Positions 56,496 through 64,000 of a stretch of DNA of 64,000 nt are shown here, piece by piece. Position 1 is the first letter of the stretch. Each line of letters begins with the position of its first letter. A model generated the notes under the pieces. The model was not told where the DNA came from, ran no database searches, and worked only from the letters and a program-made list of their open reading frames with translations. Origin of the DNA: Sinorhizobium sp. 6-70 (GTDB taxonomy: Bacteria > Pseudomonadota > Alphaproteobacteria > Rhizobiales > Rhizobiaceae); the NCBI RefSeq assembly GCF_030124375.1, contig NZ_JASKLS010000018.1, positions 62,001 through 126,000 of the forward strand. Direction: 5' to 3'. The translations under genes were made by a program, and so were the position numbers.

Positions 56496-57539
56496 TCAAT
56501 CCTGCGGGCCGTCGTTGAAACCGACCTTGTCGACCAGTTCCGACGCCTTCTTGCGGTTGGCCGCGATGTCGGAAAGCGGCAGCGTATCCGGCTTGATCGT
56601 GCCGAAGGACTTGACGATTTCTGAAGGCTCGGCGCCCGCGAGCACCGGGTATTCGAAGACCTGCTCCGCATAGATCTTCTGCGCTTCGCCTTCGGACAGG
56701 AATTCCATCAGCTTGAGGGCGTTATCCTTGTTCGGTGCGTTCTTGGCGAGCGCCATGCCGGAGATGTTGACATGGGTGCCGCGATCCTTGCTGTTCGGGA
56801 ACAGAACCTTAATGGCAGCCGCCCATCCCTTCTGCTCGGGCTCCCTTTCGTTGGTCATCATGAGGCCGACGTAATAGGTGTTGCCAAGGGCGAGGTCGCA
56901 TTCGCCGGCAAGAATGGCCTTCGCCTGGTCACGGTCGCCGCCGTCCGGCTTCTTGGCGAGGTTGTTTCTGAGACCCGTCAGCCATTTCTCCGTTTCGGCT
57001 TCGCCGTGATGGGCAACCATAGAGGCGAAGAGACCGATATTGTAGGAGTGCTGGCCGTCACGCGTGCAGATCTTACCCTTCCACTTCGGATCAGCGAGCT
57101 CTTCGTAGGTGATGTCGTTCTCGGCCACGCGCTCCTTCGAGGCGTAGACGACACGACCGCGTGTCGTAAGGCCGAACCAGTTGCCGTCGGGATCGCGGAA
57201 ATGCGCCGGAATATCCTTGTTGATCGTTTCGTTGACGACCGGCTGCGTGACGCCGGCGTCCTTCGCCTCGGTGAGGCGGCTGATATCGACGGTCAGGATA
57301 ACGTCGGCAGGCGAGTTTGCGCCTTCCGCCTGAATGCGCTCGACAAGGCCCTTGTCGAGGAAGAGCACGTTGGTGGTGATGCCGGTCTCCTTGGTAAAGG
57401 CGTCCAGCAGCGGCTGGATCAGATCCGGCTGACGATAGGAATAGATGTTGACTTCGCCATCAGCCCAGACGGGCGCGGTCGAAGCGAACAGCGTCGCCGT
57501 TACCGACAGTGCCCCGATCATCGCTCTTGACATGCGCAT
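56496..57539 (-). CDS. fbpA: Iron(III) ABC transporter substrate-binding protein FbpA
   Basis: 347 residues with a signal peptide (to about ALSVTATLFASTAPVWA). The mature protein starts DGEVNIYSYRQPDLIQPLLD, typical of FbpA/FutA-type ferric binding proteins, with conserved Tyr residues in GNTYYVGLM. It is divergent from rirA, the iron regulator, and is likely iron-repressed; only a partial TGA-N9-TTA match to the RirA box lies upstream. The FbpB-like permease is encoded 11 kb away. Confidence 0.92.
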   Translation of the reverse strand: MRMSRAMIGALSVTATLFASTAPVWADGEVNIYSYRQPDLIQPLLDAFTKETGITTNVLFLDKGLVERIQAEGANSPADVILTVDISRLTEAKDAGVTQPVVNETINKDIPAHFRDPDGNWFGLTTRGRVVYASKERVAENDITYEELADPKWKGKICTRDGQHSYNIGLFASMVAHHGEAETEKWLTGLRNNLAKKPDGGDRDQAKAILAGECDLALGNTYYVGLMMTNEREPEQKGWAAAIKVLFPNSKDRGTHVNISGMALAKNAPNKDNALKLMEFLSEGEAQKIYAEQVFEYPVLAGAEPSEIVKSFGTIKPDTLPLSDIAANRKKASELVDKVGFNDGPQD

Positions 57540-57659
57540 GGTGCTCTCCGTTTTCGTTTTGCATGTAACTTAACAAAATCGGTCATCTTTTTGACGCCGC
57601 GCGCACGGACAGTCAACTGCGAAAAGGTAGCCGTCAATCAGAAGTGATTTTTGCTGTTT

Positions 57660-57676
57660 TTTGGAATTGTTCCAAA
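57660..57676. promoter_or_regulatory. Irr-type ICE palindrome over rirA promoter
   Basis: TTTGGAA-TTG-TTCCAAA is a perfect 7-3-7 inverted repeat, differing from the ICE consensus TTTAGAA-N3-TTCTAAA only by a symmetric A/T to G/C change. A rirA -10 (CTATAT, 57689-57694) places it over the -35. Confidence 0.75.
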
Positions 57677-57730
57677 CTGCGATCCGTCCTATATGATGAA
57701 AAGATGAATTTCTCGATTCCGGAGTGAATT

Positions 57731-58195
57731 ATGCGTCTGACGAAGCAAACGAACTACGCGGTTCGCATGCTGATGTACTGTGCAGCGAACGGCGAGAAGC
57801 TCAGCCGCATCCCTGAGATCGCCAAGGCCTACGGCGTCTCCGAGCTGTTTCTGTTCAAGATATTGCAGCCACTGACCAAAGCGGGCCTGGTGGAAACCGT
57901 CCGCGGCCGCAATGGCGGTGTACGATTGCCGAAGCCGGCATCGGAGATCAGCCTCTTCGACGTCGTGAAGGTCACCGAAGACAGCTTTGCCATGGCGGAA
58001 TGCTTCGAGGCCGGTGAGATCGACTGCCCGCTGGTGGATAGCTGCGGCCTCAACGCGGCCCTGCGCAAGGCGCTGAATGCTTTCTTCGAAGTGCTGGAGG
58101 GCTATTCGATCGACGACCTGGTCAAGGCCCGACCGCAGATCAACTTCCTGCTTGGTCTTGACGAAAAGGCACAGGTGCGCACCTCGGCGGCTTGA
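57731..58195 (+). CDS. rirA: Rrf2-family iron-responsive regulator RirA
   Basis: 154 residues. The Rrf2 winged helix is at the N terminus (MRLTKQTNYAVRMLMYCAAN), and three cysteines at C91, C99 and C105 (AECFEAGEIDCPLVDSC) are the Fe-S cluster ligands of RirA. It represses iron-uptake genes under iron sufficiency. Divergence from fbpA matches S. meliloti. The start at 57731 follows GGAG at 57721. Confidence 0.97.
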   Translation: MRLTKQTNYAVRMLMYCAANGEKLSRIPEIAKAYGVSELFLFKILQPLTKAGLVETVRGRNGGVRLPKPASEISLFDVVKVTEDSFAMAECFEAGEIDCPLVDSCGLNAALRKALNAFFEVLEGYSIDDLVKARPQINFLLGLDEKAQVRTSAA

Positions 58196-58235
58196 TTTCC
58201 GCCCCCTCATGGCGGCCGTACTGCCCCGGCCGCCA

Positions 58236-58625
58236 TTACTCTTCCGGCAGATATTCCCTCAGAATGAACTCGATCGCCGTCGGATCGATTTCCGATTTGT
58301 CGATGCGGAAGTCGGCGCCGTATTCTTCCAGGCTCTGAAAATAGGGGTCGCCCGGCGAGGACGATATGACGCCGATCGGGCCAATGAAGCCCTGATGTCT
58401 CAGCGTGGGAACGGTCTCGCGAAAATCACCGCGAGGGTGCACGAGATTGTCCAGCAGAACCATCGAGACCGGTTTGCCAGAAAGAAGAAACGCGATCGCG
58501 CTGTCCATGGTCCGGCAGTAATGCAGTTCGATGTCGATGCTGTCCACTTTCCTGATCAGTCCACTGAGGATCAGGTTTTCCGCCGGGTTGTCGTCAACGA
58601 GCAAGATGTGGGCTTTCCGTGTCAT
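58236..58625 (-). CDS. Stand-alone response-regulator receiver protein
   Basis: 129 residues, a single CheY-like receiver. Acidic pair D11/D12 (ILLVDDNPAENLIL), phospho-acceptor D59 (MVLLDNLVHP), and FRIDKSE near the end supplying the conserved Lys. There is no output domain. It lies after the LuxR gene on the same strand, 80 bases away, so both may be one unit. Partner kinase unknown. Confidence 0.85.
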   Translation of the reverse strand: MTRKAHILLVDDNPAENLILSGLIRKVDSIDIELHYCRTMDSAIAFLLSGKPVSMVLLDNLVHPRGDFRETVPTLRHQGFIGPIGVISSSPGDPYFQSLEEYGADFRIDKSEIDPTAIEFILREYLPEE

Positions 58626-58705
58626 GACCGTTCACATCCCTGATTGATCGGCGGCCCATGCGGGACGCATGCCGCTTCGCGTGCTTGCCGGGCGCGCCGG
58701 CAACG

Positions 58706-59419
58706 TCATTGGATAATCTGTTCTCGTATCGCTTTCGCGACCATTTGCGTCCGGTTGACCACATCGAGCTTCTTGAGGATCGTTGCGGTATGGGAATTCA
58801 CGGTGTGCTCCGAGACCGAGACGATCAGGGCAATCTCGCTGGCCGTCTTTCCGTGCGAAATCCACTTGAGTATTTCGGTTTCCCTCGGCGTCAGACCCAT
58901 GCCGGCCTTGTTGGCGAGCGTCGCCCGATAGAAATAGTCGAAGGCCGATGCCGCGCTGTAGCACAGTTCGTAGTGCTCGGCCTGTTCGATGTCCTCGCCA
59001 TCGCCGAGGAAGAGCACCGCATAGCGCGCTCCCGTCGTCGCCGCGTTGACCGGCACGCAAAGCAACAGCTCGAAACCGAGTTGGGAAAGGAGGCCCTGAC
59101 CTGGTCCCAGCGTCGGATCATCCGCGCGCCATACCGACGAGATATTCGAGGCATGCAGTGCCTTGTAGACGATGGCATCCCCGAAACGGTGACGCTTGTC
59201 GTATTCCTCGGCGAGACCGGAGGGAAGGTCGTGGAGGACCAGTCGACTGGAAAGCATGCAGGCGTCATTCTCGTTGCCGAGTTGCAGGATGCCGAAATGC
59301 CCAAAGCCGAAGCGCAGTGCCAACGTGTGAAAAATGCGGAAAAAATCCACACGGTTGAGCGCCTTTTCAAGCTCCTCGTGAAGGTCGTACCGCCTATGAT
59401 TTTCCTGCAAGACTGGCAC
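58706..59419 (-). CDS. LuxR-family regulator (solo, autoinducer-domain type)
   Basis: 237 residues. The N-terminal about 150 residues have the autoinducer-binding fold pattern (FFRIFHTLALRFGFGHFGI, then YDKRHRFGDAIVYKAL and SSVW), and the C-terminal GerE helix-turn-helix is GLTPRETEILKWISHGKTAS with EHTVNSHTATILKKL. By eye, the first pocket Trp is Tyr and the Asp-Pro is Asp-Ala, so canonical AHL binding is uncertain. No luxI is in the window. Confidence 0.85.
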   Translation of the reverse strand: MPVLQENHRRYDLHEELEKALNRVDFFRIFHTLALRFGFGHFGILQLGNENDACMLSSRLVLHDLPSGLAEEYDKRHRFGDAIVYKALHASNISSVWRADDPTLGPGQGLLSQLGFELLLCVPVNAATTGARYAVLFLGDGEDIEQAEHYELCYSAASAFDYFYRATLANKAGMGLTPRETEILKWISHGKTASEIALIVSVSEHTVNSHTATILKKLDVVNRTQMVAKAIREQIIQ

Positions 59420-59962
59420 GCGCCGGCTATCTCCCCATGGCCGCGCGGCAGTTTGCCGGCCAGCCTGACATGGACTTTAGCTCCACGTCGCCGGCCAAAT
59501 CCTCTACATGGACATCACCCACGCCGAATGTTCCCCCGAAATCCGTATGCATTCTATTGCACGACAGGCTTTGCGTTTCTACTGCACTATTTTGGGGTTT
59601 AATGGGCCCGGCCGCGCGACTTTCGTCCCCTACGACGTGCTTTCACTCGCGCGGTTGACCCGCGCATATGGTGCGTCTTTCTGGCGCGCCGGGTGCGAAA
59701 GCGCTGTCATTTTTTTTGTCCGGGCGGTAAATGCGCCCTTGAAGACGGCGACCCGCCGAAGCGGATGCAACGGGCTCGTGTTGGAAATCGTGGACAGTCG
59801 CGCAAGCTCTACTTAAGGAAGAATTTTTCGCATAGACAAATTTCTGCAGTGACTTATTGCATTGCGACGCCAAATGTCGTTCCATCCGCCCTTGACCGGG
59901 TGTAAATGTCATTCCGCGTCAGTCAAATACGAGAACAAAAAACAAATCTGGGAAGCAAGCTC
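59420..59962. other. Gap between LuxR gene and dppA, no convincing gene
   Basis: About 540 bases. Open frames at 59437 and 59508 exist but overlap each other, lack ribosome sites and show no recognisable features. T-rich and A-rich stretches around 59710 and 59815-59850 stand out against the G+C-rich surroundings. GGGAAGC at 59950 is the probable dppA ribosome site. Confidence 0.55.
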
Positions 59963-61558
59963 ATGAAAAAGCTCACTACTCTCTTCGCAGCGACGGCGCT
60001 TGCCACGCTGATGGCCGGCTCCGCCTGGTCGAAGACGTTCGTCTACTGCTCTGAAGGTTCGCCGGAAGGCTTTGACCCCGGCCTCTACACGGCCGGCACG
60101 ACGTTCGATGCTGCCGCGCACACCGTTTACAACCGCCTCCTCGAATTCAAGAAGGGCACGACGGAGACCGAACCGGGGCTTGCTGAAAGCTGGACGATTT
60201 CTGACGACGGCCTCGAATACACCTTTAAGCTCCGTCCCGGTGTCAAATTCCAGACGACCGAGTTCTTCACGCCGAGCCGTGACCTGAACGCCGATGACGT
60301 GGTCTTCTCGCTCGAGCGCCAGTGGAAGTCCGACAATCCGTGGCATGGCTACGTGACCGGCGGTTCCTGGGAATATTTCGCCGGCATGGGTCTTCCGGAT
60401 GTGCTCGAGTCGATCGAAAAGGTCGACGACATGACGGTGAAGATCAAGCTGAAGCGCAAGGAAGCACCGTTCCTCGCCAACCTTGCCATGCCCTTCGCAT
60501 CGATCCTGTCGAAGGAATATGCCGATAAGCTGCAGGCCGAAGGCAAGATGAACCAGCTCAACCAGATGCCGCTCGGCACCGGTCCGTTCGCCTTTGTCGG
60601 CTATCAGCAGGACGCGGTCATTCGCTACAAGGCGCATCCGGACTATTGGGGCGGAAAGCAGAAGATTGACGATCTGGTCTTCGCGATCACCACGGATGCA
60701 GCCGTTCGCTTCCAGAAGCTGCAAGCCGGCGAATGCCATCTGATGCCTTATCCGAATGCGGCCGATGTCGAGGCGATGAAAGCCGATCCGAACCTCAAGG
60801 TGATGGAACAGGCGGGCCTCAACGTTGCCTATCTCGCCTACAACACGACGCAGCCCCCGTTCGACAAACTCGAAGTCCGCAAGGCGCTGAACAAGGCGAT
60901 CAACAAGCAGGCGATCGTCGACGCCGTCTTCCAGGGTCAGGCTACACCAGCGACGAACCCGATCCCGCCGACGATGTGGTCCTATGACGACACCGTCGCG
61001 GACGATACCTACGAGCCGGAAGTCGCCAAGAAGATGCTTGAGGATGCGGGTGTCAAGGATCTTTCGATGAAGGTCTGGGCGATGCCGGTTGCGCGGCCGT
61101 ACATGCTGAACGCACGTCGCACTGCCGAACTGGTGCAGGCCGACTTCGCCAAGATCGGCGTCAAGGTCGAGATCGTCTCCTATGAATGGGCCGAGTATCT
61201 CGAGAAGTCAAAGGCGAAGGATCGCGATGGTGCCGTGATCCTCGGCTGGACGGGTGACAATGGTGATCCGGACAACTTCCTCGACACTCTTCTTGGTTGC
61301 GACGCTGTCGGCGGCAACAACCGTGCCCAGTGGTGCAACAAGGAGTTCGACGACCTGGTGACCAAGGCCAAGGAGGCGACTGACGTTGCAGAGCGCACCA
61401 AGCTCTACCAACAGGCTCAGGCCGTCTTCAAGAAGGAAGCGCCGTGGGCAACGCTCGACCACTCGCTCTCCATCGTCCCGATGCGCAAGAACGTCGAAGG
61501 CTTTGTGCAGAGCCCGCTCGGCGACTTTGCTTTCGACGGCGTTGACATTGTAGAGTAA
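59963..61558 (+). CDS. dppA: Dipeptide/oligopeptide ABC transporter substrate-binding protein DppA-like
   Basis: 531 residues with a signal peptide (MKKLTTLFAATALATLMAGS, cleaved near AWS). It is a family 5 solute-binding protein; FVYCSEGSPEGFDPGLYTAG and LGTGPFAFVGYQQDAVIRYK are typical of DppA. It binds dipeptides and possibly 5-aminolevulinate or heme in the periplasm. ATG 59963 is chosen for the signal peptide. It is next to rirA in S. meliloti too. A weak hairpin at 61577-61606 follows, before dppB. Confidence 0.93.
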   Translation: MKKLTTLFAATALATLMAGSAWSKTFVYCSEGSPEGFDPGLYTAGTTFDAAAHTVYNRLLEFKKGTTETEPGLAESWTISDDGLEYTFKLRPGVKFQTTEFFTPSRDLNADDVVFSLERQWKSDNPWHGYVTGGSWEYFAGMGLPDVLESIEKVDDMTVKIKLKRKEAPFLANLAMPFASILSKEYADKLQAEGKMNQLNQMPLGTGPFAFVGYQQDAVIRYKAHPDYWGGKQKIDDLVFAITTDAAVRFQKLQAGECHLMPYPNAADVEAMKADPNLKVMEQAGLNVAYLAYNTTQPPFDKLEVRKALNKAINKQAIVDAVFQGQATPATNPIPPTMWSYDDTVADDTYEPEVAKKMLEDAGVKDLSMKVWAMPVARPYMLNARRTAELVQADFAKIGVKVEIVSYEWAEYLEKSKAKDRDGAVILGWTGDNGDPDNFLDTLLGCDAVGGNNRAQWCNKEFDDLVTKAKEATDVAERTKLYQQAQAVFKKEAPWATLDHSLSIVPMRKNVEGFVQSPLGDFAFDGVDIVE

Positions 61559-61576
61559 TCTTACCGACTGACCCGA

Positions 61577-61606
61577 AGGGGGCGTTTGCCGTTGGGCGAG
61601 CGCCCC
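61577..61606 (+). terminator. Possible attenuator between dppA and dppB
   Basis: AGGGGGCG and CGCCCCT arms flank a 15-base loop. It is followed by CTTCCTTTTTG, an imperfect T-rich tail, consistent with partial termination that favours dppA. Confidence 0.5.
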
Positions 61607-61669
61607 TCTTCCTTTTTGCCAGTGCTGCCGCTCAACCAGTTCGCGGCGACGACGGCATGAGGTTTGACT

Positions 61670-62674
61670 ATGTTTCGATTTCTTCTGGGGCGCTTGGCGG
61701 TGCTGATCCCGACCTTCATCGGGGTTTCCATCATCGCCTTTTCCTTCATCCGCCTGCTTCCTGGTGACCCTGTCGCGCTGCTTTCCGGCGAACGGGTGAT
61801 GTCGCCGGAGCGCCACGCCGAAATTTCACACCAATTGGGCTTCGATCGCCCGATTGTCGTGCAATACCTCGATTATCTCTGGGGCGTTCTCCACGGTGAT
61901 TTCGGCCTGTCGATCGTCACCAAGAGGCCCGTGATCGATCAATTCCTGGAGCTTTTCCCGGCGACGGTCGAACTCTCGCTCTGCGCCATCATTTTCGCCG
62001 TCGTTGTCGGCATCCCCGCGGGTGTCATTGCGGCAATCAAGCGCGGCTCCATCTTCGACCAGATCATCATGGGTACAGCGCTCGTCGGCTTTTCGATGCC
62101 GATTTTCTGGTGGGGGCTGCTTTTGATCATCGTCGTCTCCGGCATGTTGCAGTGGACGCCGGTGTCCGGACGTATCTCGCTGATGTTCTTCTTTCCGTCG
62201 GTCACCGGCTTCATGCTGATCGATTCCCTGTTGTCGGGGCAGGCGGGGGCGTTCCAGTCCGCGTTCAGTCATCTCATTCTCCCGACGATCGTGCTCGGCA
62301 CCATTCCGCTTGCCGTTATCGCCCGGCAGACCCGCTCGGCGATGCTCGAGGTGCTCTCGGAGGATTATGTGCGCACGGCGCGTGCCAAGGGGCTTTCGAC
62401 ATTCCGCGTTGTGGGTATCCACGCCTTGCGCAACGCTATGATTCCGGTGGTGACCACCATCGGTCTCCAGATCGGTGTCATGCTGGCCGGCGCCATCCTG
62501 ACAGAGACAATCTTCTCCTGGCCGGGCATCGGCAAGTGGATGGTCGACTCGGTGTTCCGCCGCGACTATGCCGTCATCCAGGGCGGCCTCCTGATCATCG
62601 CCGGCGTCATCATGCTGGTAAATCTCGCCGTGGACTTGCTCTACGGGCTGATCAACCCTCGCATCCGGCATTGA
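61670..62674 (+). CDS. dppB: Dipeptide ABC transporter permease DppB-like
   Basis: 334 residues. MFRFLLGRLAVLIPTFIGVS is the standard first segment of DppB/OppB, with LGFDRPIVVQYLDYLWG and an EAA loop (EDYVRTARAKGLSTFRVVGI). ATG 61670 has GAGG 7 bases before; a TTG two codons upstream is less likely. dppC follows 10 bases after the stop. Confidence 0.93.
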   Translation: MFRFLLGRLAVLIPTFIGVSIIAFSFIRLLPGDPVALLSGERVMSPERHAEISHQLGFDRPIVVQYLDYLWGVLHGDFGLSIVTKRPVIDQFLELFPATVELSLCAIIFAVVVGIPAGVIAAIKRGSIFDQIIMGTALVGFSMPIFWWGLLLIIVVSGMLQWTPVSGRISLMFFFPSVTGFMLIDSLLSGQAGAFQSAFSHLILPTIVLGTIPLAVIARQTRSAMLEVLSEDYVRTARAKGLSTFRVVGIHALRNAMIPVVTTIGLQIGVMLAGAILTETIFSWPGIGKWMVDSVFRRDYAVIQGGLLIIAGVIMLVNLAVDLLYGLINPRIRH

Positions 62675-62684
62675 GGAGGGCGAT

Positions 62685-63593
62685 ATGACCGAAGTTACCG
62701 CAACAACCGCTATATCGACCGATCCGTCCCGCCGGGCGAGGCTCGCCGAATTCTGGTACTATTTTTCGGAGAACCGCGGCGCCGTCATCGGGTTGATCTT
62801 CTTCCTGTTCCTGGTGCTGCTTGCCCTCTGCGCTCCGCTTATCGCACCGCACGATCCGACGATTCAGTACCGCGAAGCCGTGCTGCTTCCGCCTTTCTGG
62901 GAGGAGGGTGGTCGCGCGGCCTTCCTTCTCGGAACCGACGCTGTCGGCCGCGACATGCTCTCCCGCCTGATCTACGGCACGCGCTTCTCGCTGTTCGTCG
63001 GCGTAATCGTGACCACATTGTCGTTGATCGGCGGCATTCTCGTCGGCGTCATTGCCGGCTATTTCCGCGGATGGGTAGACACTTTCATCATGCGGATCAT
63101 GGATATCATCCTGGCGTTTCCATCGCTGCTGCTGGCGCTGGTTCTGGTCGCGGTGCTCGGCCCGGGCCTCACCAACGCGATGATCGCGATTGCGCTCGTG
63201 TTCCAGCCGCATTTCGTTCGTCTGACCAGGGCGGCGGTGATGACGGAAAAGACTCGCGACTACGTCGTGGCGGCGAAAGTCGCCGGGGCCGGCCACCTGC
63301 GGCTGATGTTCAAGACGATCCTGCCGAACTGCATGGCACCGCTCATCGTCCAGGCGACGCTCTCCTTTTCGAGCGCGATCCTCGATGCTGCCGCACTCGG
63401 CTTCCTCGGCATGGGTGCGCAGCCGCCGACGCCGGAATGGGGGACGATGCTGGCGGAAGCGCGCGAATTCATTCTGCGTGCCTGGTGGGTCGTCACGCTC
63501 CCCGGTCTTGCGATTCTCGTGACCGTTCTCGCAATCAATCTCATGGGCGATGGTCTGCGTGATGCTCTCGACCCCAAGCTGAAGAGGTCCTGA
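62685..63593 (+). CDS. dppC: Dipeptide ABC transporter permease DppC-like
   Basis: 302 residues. FFLFLVLLALCAPLIAPHDP is the first segment, LGTDAVGRDMLSRLIYGTR is the DppC/OppC signature, and the EAA loop is TRDYVVAAKVAGAGHLRLMF. It pairs with DppB as the channel. The next gene starts 1 base after its stop. Confidence 0.93.
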   Translation: MTEVTATTAISTDPSRRARLAEFWYYFSENRGAVIGLIFFLFLVLLALCAPLIAPHDPTIQYREAVLLPPFWEEGGRAAFLLGTDAVGRDMLSRLIYGTRFSLFVGVIVTTLSLIGGILVGVIAGYFRGWVDTFIMRIMDIILAFPSLLLALVLVAVLGPGLTNAMIAIALVFQPHFVRLTRAAVMTEKTRDYVVAAKVAGAGHLRLMFKTILPNCMAPLIVQATLSFSSAILDAAALGFLGMGAQPPTPEWGTMLAEAREFILRAWWVVTLPGLAILVTVLAINLMGDGLRDALDPKLKRS

Positions 63594-63594
63594 C

Positions 63595-64000
63595 ATGGCG
63601 CTTCTCGAAATTGAAAATCTCGTCGTCGAATTCCAGACGTCCTCCGGGCCGTTCCGTGCCGTCGACGGCGTTTCGCTCAAGGTGCATGAGGGTGAGGTCC
63701 TGGCGATCGTCGGAGAATCGGGCTCAGGCAAGTCCGTGTCGATGCTTGCCGCGATGGGGCTTCTGCCTTGGACTGCGAAGGTGACGGCGGACAAGCTTGC
63801 CTTCAATGGACGGGACCTTCTGAAGATGTCCGCGGCCGACCGTCGCAAGATTGTCGGCAAGGACATCGCCATGATCTTCCAGGAACCGATCGCGAGTCTC
63901 AATCCCTGCTTCACGGTCGGCTTCCAGATCGAGGAAGTGCTGCGAATCCACATGGGGCTCGACCGTAAGGCGCGACGCAAGCGTGCGATCGAACTCTTCG
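63595..64000 (+). CDS. dppD: Dipeptide ABC transporter ATPase DppD-like, 5' part
   Basis: The gene runs off the end of the window after 135 codons. It has MALLEIENLVVEFQTSSGP, Walker A GESGSGKS at 40-47, and the Q loop FQEPIASLNP, all typical of DppD/OppD. ATG 63595 is one base after the dppC stop. The rest of the ATPase and probably dppF lie beyond the window. Confidence 0.93.
   Translation, partial: MALLEIENLVVEFQTSSGPFRAVDGVSLKVHEGEVLAIVGESGSGKSVSMLAAMGLLPWTAKVTADKLAFNGRDLLKMSAADRRKIVGKDIAMIFQEPIASLNPCFTVGFQIEEVLRIHMGLDRKARRKRAIELF

Noticed and set aside
57541..57660. RirA (IRO) box TGA-N9-TCA at fbpA
   Set aside because: Only a one-mismatch version (TGA-N9-TTA on the minus strand near 57577-57591) was found, too weak to list as a feature.
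59437..59816. Two overlapping ORFs (73 and 102 codons) before dppA
   Set aside because: No ribosome sites, no recognisable features and mutually overlapping frames.

Overview
The window is a G+C-rich alphaproteobacterial chromosome segment. It resembles Sinorhizobium/Ensifer very closely. Recognisable gene sets (flhA-fliR, aglR-aglEFGAK, zwf-pgl-edd, aceA, a PotFGHI transporter, acsA2, cbrA, phaP1, mmsA, fbpA/rirA and a dpp operon) occur in an order that, from memory, matches the S. meliloti chromosome. Short palindromic intergenic repeats of the rhizobial RIME/ABC type are scattered between genes. The species call is inference; no search was run.

Layout. 1-4.6 kb: the end of a flagellar operon (flhA 3' part, fliR, a small FliJ-sized protein, a rod-binding protein, an FlgN-sized protein and a FliL-like protein). 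4.7-6.7 kb: divergent GT2 and WecG-like glycosyltransferases. 6.9-7.8 kb: folD. 7.9-15.9 kb: the alpha-glucoside system, with repressor aglR divergent from aglEFGAK, three candidate AglR operators and a strong terminator. 16-17 kb: a PilZ-like small protein and a GFA-family zinc protein. 17-21.3 kb: zwf-pgl-edd (Entner-Doudoroff entry), functionally downstream of the glucose released by AglA. 21.4-24.1 kb: PuuB/PuuA-like putrescine catabolism genes. 24.3-29 kb: a YhiN-like flavoprotein and a large chemoreceptor (probably McpZ). 29-30.5 kb: a LysR regulator and small ORFs. 30.6-33.6 kb: aceA divergent from its probable XRE/ScfR-type regulator. 33.6-39.1 kb: a desaturase, then a PotFGHI polyamine transporter with a terminator after potF. 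39-43 kb: an AsmA-like protein and acetoacetyl-CoA synthetase acsA2. 43.5-49.3 kb: an Fbp-type iron permease, the PdhS-family kinase CbrA and the phasin PhaP1. 49.5 kb: tRNA-His. 49.7-54 kb: an RTX-type secreted protein and a LysR-mmsA pair. 54.2-56.4 kb: a DUF898 membrane protein with an M48 protease. 56.5-58.2 kb: fbpA divergent from the iron regulator rirA. 58.2-59.4 kb: a receiver protein and a LuxR solo. 60-64 kb: dppABC and the start of dppD.

Most of the window is ordinary core chromosome with no phage, IS, CRISPR or defence system visible. The most interesting signals are regulatory or small: three repeat copies whose outer CTAG supplies the stop codon of the adjoining gene; AglR operator triplets; an Irr-type ICE palindrome over the rirA -35; tandem near-palindromes upstream of phaP1; a promoter-embedded inverted repeat at the aceA regulator; a possible sRNA with a strong terminator after acsA2; and three unlisted-size small ORFs (44, 46 and 57 codons).
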